A DNA stretch of 64,000 nt from Lithobates sylvaticus (taxonomy: Eukaryota; Chordata; Amphibia; Anura; Ranidae), in the NCBI GenBank assembly GCA_028564925.1, contig CM053033.1:109218252-109282251 (forward strand), read 5' to 3'. Every line of letters begins with the position of its first letter. The stretch's first letter is position 1. Made by a program: the position numbers and the translations under genes. This document shows positions 55,528 through 64,000 of this stretch, piece after piece. The notes under the pieces were generated by a model. It saw only the letters and a list, made by a program, of their open reading frames with translations, was not told where the DNA came from and did no database searches.

Positions 55528-55702
55528 TCACTGAGGTACTCTGTATGTTACATCACTGCACGCGGTCTAAGGCTCATCGATAAATCAAGGTTCCGCCTTA
55601 ATGATGACTTTCATGTGAACATTGCTCCACCTGGTCCCAGGCATTGATGAGTGCGTACATGAGAGGAGAGTTACCCCGGCGGGTGGTAGGCAAATAGGCC
55701 CT
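55528..55702 (+). repeat. 175-bp direct repeat, copy B
   Basis: Partner of 47556-47730, same orientation, offset 7,972 bp, no gaps. Confidence 0.7.
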
Positions 55703-56359
55703 GCCCCACGTGCACTTTAAATCCAGCAGACTGTCCAGGGGTTATGTGCAAGCCAGTGACATTAGATGTGCTGTATTCATATAATATGGAGATTGCTGCC
55801 CTATAAATGACCAACCTGTGTTGTATGACGTTTGTAGACAGAACATTGGTGATACAGTAATTGTTTATTGAGCTTTGAATAGTTACACAATCTGATGGCT
55901 CAAAACTTATCCTTTTTATATTGTAATTGTATCTAGCAGTTATTGGACAATGTTTATAACCTTTTAGCTCTCCTTAGACTGATATTGAGCCAGTTTGAAG
56001 ATAAAAGTGTTTAGAAAATTCTGATAGCTTTAAGACCAATAATGCAGTGTAAGAAGCAGTGTGTCGATTCAGAAATATTCCTTTTTGATTTTTTTTACAA
56101 TGAAAAAAAAATCACATTGCAGTAACTCTGTGTTGCATGCAGAGCCCCCCAGCACAGGGATCCCCTCCAGGCAACTGGACCCTGGACTCTGCTCTCTCAC
56201 TGCCAGGCTCCTGAACATTATGACCTATTTCCTCACCTTCTGGGCTTTACCTCCCCAGGGATTGGTGGAAACTCCAAAAAATATTCAGGCTTTGGCTTCT
56301 GTTCCTCCACCTTCTAAGTTCCAGAACTACATAGCAAATTCTGGAAGCCAGGGGGAGGT
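55703..56359. other. no gene seen
   Basis: AT-rich; frames to 101 codons without splice or family support. Confidence 0.4.
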
Positions 56360-56367
56360 AACATAGA

Positions 56368-57839
56368 CAGGGCCAGATTAAGAACATCATGGGCCTGGTG
56401 CTGAGGATTTTGGTGGGGCCTTTTATAAACAATAAATAAATAAAAAATGCAAACAATATTTTGTTATAACAAATTAAATTAAAGAGAGAGGGAGGATGAG
56501 AGAGAGAGAGGGAGAAAGGGGATGAAAGAGGTGTGAGGGGTAAGGGAAAGAGGATGAGAGAGAAAGGAGGGATGAGAGAGGGAAGATGCACATGAGCATG
56601 CGTGGGAATAACATCAACGCAGCCCGGCCAAGGCAAGTGACCGAAGGCACAGAACCCAGAAGTACCGGGTGAAGATGGAAGCGCCCGGGACCCGCCGGAT
56701 TGATCACAGCACAGCACTGGAGGGCTCAGTCTGACAATTTAAGTGTACCCTAATGTGCTAATATGCTGTGCATACTTGTACATTATGGCATAACCTACCT
56801 CAGGGCCTCTAAAAAATAGTAATGTTAGAAAAGTTTACTACCGCTTTAATATCATTGGAACCCAGGAGCCTCTCATGGGGCCCCCTACTGACCCGCATAG
56901 TTGCCAACATTTCAAAAATATTTTCAGGGACACTTTTTTTACAAGTGCTATATTTAGAGTAGCTGACATCCCTGTTCATCTATACATCACAATAGTAATT
57001 ACAACATTTAATAAGTACTAATAATGGGGCAGAACAAATATAAGGACTGAGATTTCCTTTCGTTGAACTAACAAAAGTGTGCCCATTCTAGAGCTGGTAA
57101 CATCAGGGCCAGATTAAGAACATCATGGGCCTGGTGCTGAGGATTTTGGTGGGGCCTTTTATAAACAATAAATAAATAAAAAATGCAAACAATATTTTGT
57201 TATAACAAATTAAATTAAAGAGAGAGGGAGGATGAGAGAGAGAGAGGGAGAAAGGGGATGAAAGAGGTGTGAGGGGTAAGGGAAAGAGGATGAGAGAGAA
57301 AGGAGGGATGAGAGAGGGAAGATGCACATGAGCATGCGTGGGAATAACATCAACGCAGCCCGGCCAAGGCAAGTGACCGAAGGCACAGAACCCAGAAGTA
57401 CCGGGTGAAGATGGAAGCGCCCGGGACCCGCCGGATTGATCACAGCACAGCACTGGAGGGCTCAGTCTGACAATTTAAGTGTACCCTAATGTGCTAATAT
57501 GCTGTGCATACTTGTACATTATGGCATAACCTACCTCAGGGCCTCTAAAAAATAGTAATGTTAGAAAAGTTTACTACCGCTTTAATATCATTGGAACCCA
57601 GGAGCCTCTCATGGGGCCCCCTACTGACCCGCATAGTTGCCAACATTTCAAAAATATTTTCAGGGACACTTTTTTTACAAGTGCTATATTTAGAGTAGCT
57701 GACATCCCTGTTCATCTATACATCACAATAGTAATTACAACATTTAATAAGTACTAATAATGGGGCAGAACAAATATAAGGACTGAGATTTCCTTTCGTT
57801 GAACTAACAAAAGTGTGCCCATTCTAGAGCTGGTAACAT
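56368..57839. repeat. exact 736-bp tandem duplication
   Basis: 56368-57103 and 57104-57839 read the same throughout, with a constant offset of 736. The second copy begins precisely at the hAT terminal CAGGGCC. Each copy has a GAGAGAGGGA purine tract and the same minus-strand frame (MINPAGPGRFHLHP...). A recent event or an assembly duplication. Confidence 0.9.
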
Positions 57840-57924
57840 TGAGGATATTCAGTATAATTTTAAAGAACTGTTTTTGTGGGTAAGAGGCATAGAGGAGGAG
57901 AATGGATGGTATAAAAGTGGGAAG

Positions 57925-58310
57925 TATGTGCAGGTTAGGGAGAGGAATGTGGAGGGTCTAACAGTGGGCAATATGTACATGAGAGTAGTGCGGAGGGTAT
58001 GACAGAAGGCGCTATGTACAGGAGAGGAGTGTGAAGAGTATGACAGTGGGCAGTATGCACAGCAGAGGAGTGTGGAGGGTATGACAGTGAGCAGTATGTA
58101 CAGAGAGGAGTATGGAGGGTACGACAGTGGACACTATGTACGGGAGAGAAGTTTATGACAGCGGGCACTATGTACAGGAGAGGAGTGTGTAGGATATGAC
58201 AGCGGGCGATATGTATAGGAGAGAAATGTGGAGGGTATGACAGTGAGCAGTATGTACAGGAGAGGAGTGTGGAGAGTATGACAGTGGGCACTATGTATAG
58301 GAGAGGAGGA
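57925..58310. repeat. ~40-bp minisatellite
   Basis: About nine copies of a unit around GGGTATGACAGTGGGCAGTA and TGTACAGGAGAGGAGTGTGG. Minus-strand frames of 85-150 codons are by-products. Confidence 0.8.
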
Positions 58311-58694
58311 TGAAGGAATCTGGGAAGGAAAAATGTAAAGGTTTGTGGAAGGATGTTTAGGGACTGCGTAGTGGTTAAGCGGGCCATACATGGATTGAAA
58401 TTACACCAATTAAGCAGAGACCAGCCATAGTCGATCTATGTATGGGCTACCTGGTTTTACACAAGTCAACCTATTAACCGACTTGAGTACAACCAGCCTG
58501 TCAGGTTTTCCCCAAAACAATCCGTGCTGCCAGCTATAGTTAGCAACACTGATCATCGTATTCACTGGCAGAACACAATAAAACTGCAGGAGTGATTCCC
58601 CCATCCACAGGTCAGCAGGTGAGATGGTGTGTGGGGACAGGCTGGGGAGAGATACTAGTCAGTGGCTGGGTAGGCACTGGTTAGTATCAAAGCC

Positions 58695-59074
58695 AGATAC
58701 ACACAGGTTACATACGCCACGATCGTTAGAGTGAGAACAATAATTCTAGCCTTAGACCTCCTCTGTAACTCTAAACATGTAACCTGTAAAAAAATGTAAG
58801 CATTGCTTAGTACACAAAAAAAATCGTGCTAACTTTAGTGTTTTTTTGTTTATGAATGAAACAGTTTCTTTCCAAAAAAAACGTTTGAAAAATTGCTGCG
58901 CAAATATCGTGTAACATAAAAAGTTGCAAAGACCACAATTTTATTCCATAGGGTGCCTGCTAAAACAATATATATAATGCTTGAAGGTTCGGAGTAATTT
59001 TCTATAAAAAAAAATTGATGATTTTTACATGTAGGAGAGAAGTGTCAGAATTGGCCTGGGTGGCAAGGGGTTAA
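58695..59074. mobile_element. fragment of the TTAA-CC family
   Basis: Matches 34855-35310 of the large element (AGACCTCCTCTGTAACTC, AAATTGCTGCGCAA, TTTTTACATGTAGGAGAGAA) and ends GGCAAGGGGTTAA. Confidence 0.6.
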
Positions 59075-59424
59075 TTATCATAAGTAATATGCAAATAATT
59101 ATTATAAGCACTGTGAGCTCATCCTCCCAGCTTGTATTTAAACTGGCCGCTCTGTATGTAGCTTCTGATTGACTGTGCAAGCAGGTGATAGCAGCCCCAT
59201 ATTTTAACCAGTGCTGGAGTAGATCTGTAGCTACCTACCCCCCAAATGTGATCGCCGAGCTACAACCCTCGAAGTCTATCTTTTTTTTTTGAATTTTTTT
59301 TAGAATTTTTTTTTGAATTTTTTTTTGAATTTTTTTTTTTTTGGGGCAAATGGGCCTATCTTAAGAAAGGGGCCTGGAGCTGCAGCTCCAATAGCCCCTA
59401 TGTTAATCCGGCCCTGAACATAGA

Positions 59425-60398
59425 CCCAGCCCTTGTAGCTCTGCACAGCCAAAGCACAAACAAATTAACCTCAGCTCCTCTGCCTGTAGAGAATCCAAAC
59501 TAAATTTACATACACTGTACACTGAGGGTGCCTCATAAGTACTAATTTAAGACATAAGCTGTGAAGGACAGGAGCTCACTCACACTCCTGTAGCAGACGA
59601 GCAAGCCTAAAATGAAGAGCTGCATACCACTGGTATCATCCAAGAAACTTTATTCGGTTGCGGTGTGTGACCCGCCTTTTCAACTGGATATCGGGTTCAA
59701 AGCCTAATATATTTATGATCAATAGGCTCTTTCATGTCTGCTAACTGTCTTTACATCTGCTGGTAAGACCTGAATAATTATAAATGGGAAGGTCTTACAA
59801 AGAGTAGGATTGTGACCACTGGATGTGGTCAGTCACATTGGGGTGGGGTTTAGTGTCCATGTGACCCTGCATGGGCCGGAGGCTGAATGTTTTTGTCATA
59901 AGATTTTGGGTAAATATGCTTTATGCCTTTAGCTGATTAATTACCTTTCAATCTGATATACAGAGTGCGGAAAATCAAAAAGCATCCAACAAAATAAAAA
60001 TTCTAAATAATTTTTAATGTTTTTTTTCCATGTCATTTAAATATAACCAATAAATTCATTAAACAGAGAATAAATAAGTGTGGATGTGTTCATGGATATT
60101 AGAAAATATATATACAGATATGTTTCTAGAGAAGTCGTTAACCTCTTCTGTGCCAAAGTGAAATCACTTCCATTATAAAGAATAGTCGTAGATCATGATC
60201 CAAGAATTGGCATATTTTACACTCGATTTACTATGATTCTTTAGTCGTATTTATTCAAGAGAAACAAGGAAAGTACAGTAACCGTCTTCCACTGACTGCT
60301 CCACTTGAAGGATGGGGACATTTAGGTGCTATGATTTACTGCTTTTTTATATCCTTTTTAAGCGATAATATGCCCAGCAAAATAAACAAAATGTAGAA
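59425..60398. other. no gene seen
   Basis: Largely AT-rich; short frames; no repeat ends recognised. Confidence 0.4.
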
Positions 60399-60848
60399 TT
60401 AAAGCTGAACCTCAGGCAAACAGTTAAACACACAATTAAGTTCATATAAGGAGCTGTTTTACTGTCTAGAAGATTTGTATTTCATCTACTTCTGGATGAT
60501 CTACAGAGAGCACAGCCATGCTGCGGTTAAACAATACAGCCTGGTCACCTCCCCACCCCCAGCCTGTAATTAGCCAGTAGAAGAGCAGCAAAAGACTGAT
60601 GAAGTCACGTTTCTTCTCTCTTCTCCTATCAGCAAGTTCCCTATCAGCACATGTGTATGCAAGACATCTAACTGACCCCAAGTACCTCCACTCTATCTAC
60701 CAGTCTGAGTGCTGCTATAAAATTAGATTACAAGAGTCTGAAATTAAGTTAAATTAGGGTAATTATAGTAGTTGAATTTAAAAACACATATAATGATTTT
60801 ATAATAAACACATAACTGTATTTATTGGTGCCTGGAGTTCGGCTTTAA
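60399..60848. mobile_element. AGCTGAAC TTAA element, intact
   Basis: 442 bp (60403-60844) between TTAA copies. Ends AGCTGAACCTCAGGCA and TGCCTGGAGTTCGGCT are inverted. Non-autonomous. Relatives begin at 32200 and 43754. Confidence 0.8.
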
Positions 60849-61288
60849 AGTGTATCATTATGTCACTTAGCAGATATTCATACTTTCAGGAATTTTTGGT
60901 CAATTGACAAAATACATGCCTTCTGCGCTTATGTGGAATAGAAAATTGTCCATAACAACAGCCTTAACTTGTCATTTCCACCTTCCATGGTTTGAAACTG
61001 AAACAAGAATTCTGATTGGTTGTTATGGGAAATAATGTATTTTCCTGGTAGCCAACCATGCATACCTAACCCTCCATCCCATCTTGAACCACCAACCCAT
61101 GACTTTCTGCTTCCTCAGCCCTGGAGAATTGTCTGGGCTTAATTATCAAAGCTTGGCAGCAATTGAGAGGTTAACAAACTTCTGTTCATAATTTTTTTTT
61201 TCATTTCCAAATTGTATTGGACAAATTATAATAAATGGCAATCTTTATAAATAGGTTGACATGAATACAGCAATATACAAAGGACTAT
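60849..61288. other. no gene seen
   Basis: Undefined spacer. Confidence 0.4.
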
Positions 61289-62668
61289 ATACAGATCAGT
61301 GGCGGAACTATAGGGGTCGCTGCGATCGCCATGGCGACTGGGCCCGTTGCTGCAGGGGGCCCTGGGGGCCCCCTGTACACTTCGCTAGGAGGGGCGGCTG
61401 AGAGGAGCTCCCCGATCGCCGATTCTAAACTGTAATCGGCGATGTGCAGGGAGCTCCTCACATTAGGCTAAAGTGAAAGTCAAAGCACAGTGTGTGCTCT
61501 TTGTCTCCCCCTGCAGTGCAGTACCCGGCAGGAAGAGACAAGGTAGGAGGACTCGTTTTTTTTTGTTGTTTTTTTTAATATAAGATTATCTACTGTATCT
61601 GTATGTGTGTGCATCATACATGTGTGTGTGTGTGTGTGTGTGTGTTCATGATGCATGTGTGTTCATGATGCATGTGTGTGTTCATGATGCATGTGTGTGT
61701 TCATGATGCATGTGTGTTCATGATGCATGTGTGTGTTCATGATGCATGTGTGTGTTCATGATGCATGTGTGTGTTCATGATGCATGTGTGTTCATGATGC
61801 ATGTGTGTTCATGATGCATGTGTGTGTTCATGATGCATGTGTGTGTTCATGATGCATGTGTGTTCATGATGCATGTGTGTGTTCATGATGCATGTGTGTG
61901 TTCATGATGCATGTGTGTGCGCATGATGCATGTGCGTGTTCATGATGCATGTGTGTGCTCATGATGCATGTGTGTGTTCATGATGCATGTGTGTGTGTGC
62001 ACGCGCATGTATGTCTGTGTGTGTGGGCATGATGTATGTGTGTGTCTGTGCATGCATGTGTGTGCAATGCATGATGCATGCATGTGTGTGTGTGTGTGTG
62101 TGTGCGCACGCATGTATGTCTGTGTGTGTGCATGATGCATGTATGTGTATGTTCGTGATGCATGTGTGTGTGCACATGTATGTCTGTGCGTGTGTGTGCA
62201 CATGTATGTCTGTGTTCATGATGCATGTGTGTGTGTGTGCACATGTATGTCTGTGTGTGTGCATGATGTATGTGTGTGTCTGTGCATGCATGTGTGTGCA
62301 ATGCATGATGCATGTGTGTGTGTGTGCGCACGCATGTATGTCTGTGTGTGTGCACGATGCATGTATGTCTGTCTGTGTGTGTGTGTGCGTGCATATATGT
62401 ATGTGTGTGTGCATGTATGTGAGAGTGCATGTATGTGAATGTGCATGTGTTTATCAGTGGCGGTGCGTCCAAAAGGGAGCACAGGTGCCACCCCCTCTCT
62501 CCAGCCACTCCCTCTATGACAAATGGATAGATTCATGCATAGCATGATTCTATCCATGGCCCCTGCTGCCACCCCCATATTTAGGTTCCTTTATATGCAG
62601 CCACTCACTTGTGACCGGGCCCTGGTGTTCTGCCATCGGGCTCGGAGAAAAGAGCTTTGTCCGGAGGT

Positions 62669-62703
<35 letters not shown>

Positions 62704-62759
62704 TCCATGGTTTCTTGCATCGGGGCCCTGAGCGTTCTAGTTACGCCACTGATACAGAT
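61289..62759. mobile_element. non-autonomous hAT with perfect 8-bp duplication
   Basis: ATACAGAT at 61289-61296 and 62752-62759. Ends CAGTGGCGGAACTATAG and the inverse CTAGTTACGCCACTG. 1,455 bp, no transposase. Contains the GATGCATGTGTG array, a 31-base G run (62670-62700) and, at about 62456, a second hAT-type start CAGTGGCGGTGCGTCC from a nested fragment. Confidence 0.85.
61615..62450. repeat. TG-rich array, GTTCATGATGCATGTGTGT units
   Basis: From 61650 to 61990 about eighteen copies of a 17-19 bp unit each holding TGATGCATG. The array then degenerates into TGTGTG/CATGTATG text to 62450. Alternating purine-pyrimidine throughout. Frames of up to 186 codons on both strands (Cys/Val or His/Thr) are artefacts. 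Confidence 0.9.
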
Positions 62760-64000
62760 TAAAGTCTAAGGAGTCCTCATTTCCCAGAAATGAAACAAAA
62801 TGATTTCAATACATTTCTAAAGTGAGTTCGGCAAAAGTGTGAGAAGCCACAGCCGTGAAGATATTGTGAAACTACATGTCCCAGCATTTTCAATGCCCAG
62901 GGTTTGGCACACCATGCCTAAAATGCAGCTCCATAGTGTTTATGGTAGAGTGTTGTACCATGTTGACCATTGTTAATGTAAAAGGTAAGTAATGTGCCAG
63001 GATGACCGAACCCCTGTGATGGCAAAGCAAGATGGCCAAAGACCAGCACCTTGAAGAAACCAGGGAGAGGACCTCAAGGGCTTCGGACCATTGGAGCTAA
63101 GCTAAGTGCCTCAGGCTTTAGTTCCTCTTTAAGTTATTAAAAATACAAGCTTTTGGAATAACTCAAATGCCTCCTTCAAGCTTTATAAAGCCTGTAAAGG
63201 AAATCTGAGTATCCTGAAAGCTTGCATCTTTAACAACTCAAGTTAGCCAATAAAGGGTATAACTTAAACTCCAAAGTTTCCCAAAGTGTTTGGAAATCTA
63301 CCACTTTCCTTCCTAAAGCTAGAGGTTTAAAAATTATTAACTGGAATATTCAAGAATAGCTGTTACAGCCAAGGCTACCCTCCAGCTCTAGAGACCAACA
63401 CTGCCCAACACTTGAAAGTGGACCTTGGTCAGAGATGGCCATGTTCCTGTGTGATGCGGTATGGGCATGCTCTACCCAAGAGCTAGCACCATTTCTTAGT
63501 GTTGGACAAGGGCTTTTTCCAGAACAGGAAGGGAACCGCACATGTGCCAGGTAAGGGCCACCTTGACAAGTTTCCTTTCATTTTATGGACTAGGCTTAAA
63601 TTTCTAAAAACACAATGCAGAGACAGGGCATAGCACAGCCATGTTTAAAGAAGTTGTCAGCCAGATTTGAATTCTCTTATCCCAGCAAATTTTACTGCTT
63701 TATAAGCTTGCAGCCAAAAAGCAAATATATCTCCCTTTCTGTTTAATTTATTAACCCTTTCTTTTTATGTAAAGTGTAAGGAGCAGTCACAAAGTACTGT
63801 GGTCATAGTGAACACTGGTAATGTCAGTACATAAGTGAAATCTGGTAGGAGTAAGTTTTGTTACTGCATTCATTTGTAGAATCAATTTGCTGTTGCGCAC
63901 CCTCTTCCTGTTATATTTTTTTTGGCAAAAGGAAGTCTCTTGTTGTACTCTAATTTAGCACTGGAATTGAAATTTGTCGAAATGTCCCTCTAAAGCCACT
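62760..64000. other. no gene; possible retroelement 3' scrap
   Basis: 63200-63262 (GAAAGCTTGCATCTTTAACA, AAGTTAGCCAATAAAGGGTA) resembles the 3' ends of a widespread vertebrate repeat, perhaps Penelope-like; weak recall only. 62855-62890 has AACTACATGTCCCAGCATTT, a common frog repeat word. No exon. Confidence 0.35.

Larger units (their letters stand above)
56360..59424. mobile_element. non-autonomous hAT with perfect 8-bp duplication
   Basis: AACATAGA occurs at 56360-56367 and 59417-59424. Between them the ends are CAGGGCCAGATTAAGAAC and the inverse of CTATGTTAATCCGGCCCTG. 3,049 bp, no transposase. Interior: a 736-bp tandem duplication, a ~40-bp minisatellite, a worn GGGCCATACATGG fragment (58378-58640), a TTAA-family fragment and T runs at 59281-59342. 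Confidence 0.85.

Noticed and set aside
47556-55702. The 175-bp direct repeats as long terminal repeats of one element
   Set aside because: They lack TG...CA ends, no gag or pol-type frames lie between them, and the interval is filled by a Tc1 and a LINE of different ages.
61940-62578. Cys/Val-rich and His/Thr-rich frames of up to 186 codons
   Set aside because: Direct consequence of the TG/CA array on the two strands.

Overview
This window looks like a repeat-saturated stretch of a large vertebrate genome, most probably a frog (ranid-like). That is inference: there is no bacterial-style gene density. The DNA transposon families (Tc1/mariner, hAT, PIF/Harbinger-type and TTAA-target elements), a Tx1/L1-like LINE, and the GTCGGA-rich and AGCGGAG-type short elements are ones I associate with anuran genomes. 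Only one piece of host coding sequence can be supported: a terminal exon at 2150-2279 (+), with acceptor, 42 codons, stop and poly(A) signals. I cannot name its gene. The remaining ~61 kb reads as a gene desert. Almost every long open frame in it is a transposon remnant or a by-product of tandem repeats.

Layout. 1-2.5 kb: 31-bp minisatellite, a TTAA element, intron end and terminal exon. 4.4-6.7 kb: a nest of transposons (hAT > TTAA element > Harbinger-type and another short element > Harbinger-type). 7.5-11 kb: more short inverted-repeat elements. 12.2-13.5 kb: broken Tc1. 15-20.2 kb: two related ~1.0-1.2 kb inverted-repeat elements, the second with a promoter-like unit on its minus strand, separated by a GGTACTGCT array. 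20.4-21.6 kb: an eleven-unit 96-bp satellite. 21.6-23.75 kb: a Tc1 split by two TTAA elements. 25.7-29.6 kb: Harbinger-type copies and a 5'-truncated LINE with clear target duplications. 30.2 kb: a 61-bp-arm palindrome. 33.2-36.1 kb: a 2.9-kb TTAA element carrying a 10-bp-period array. 36.2-39.4 kb: remnants of BED-finger hAT transposases in opposite orientations. 40.5-49.7 kb: three Tc1-like copies, two hAT elements and Harbinger-type copies. 50.0-55.4 kb: a nearly intact LINE (ORF1 and ORF2, three visible lesions). 56.4-59.4 kb and 61.3-62.75 kb: two non-autonomous hAT elements with perfect 8-bp target duplications. The first carries an exact 736-bp tandem duplication starting at its own terminus.

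Three stretches (about 13.9-14.4, 31.4-32.1 and 42.9-43.5 kb) lack repeat features and are dense in homeodomain, SOX or RUNX-like words. They are the best candidates for host regulatory DNA. The genes do not work together as a pathway: the window records successive transposon invasions downstream of one host gene. I saw no LTR retroelement coding sequence, no CRISPR array, and no tRNA or rRNA gene.
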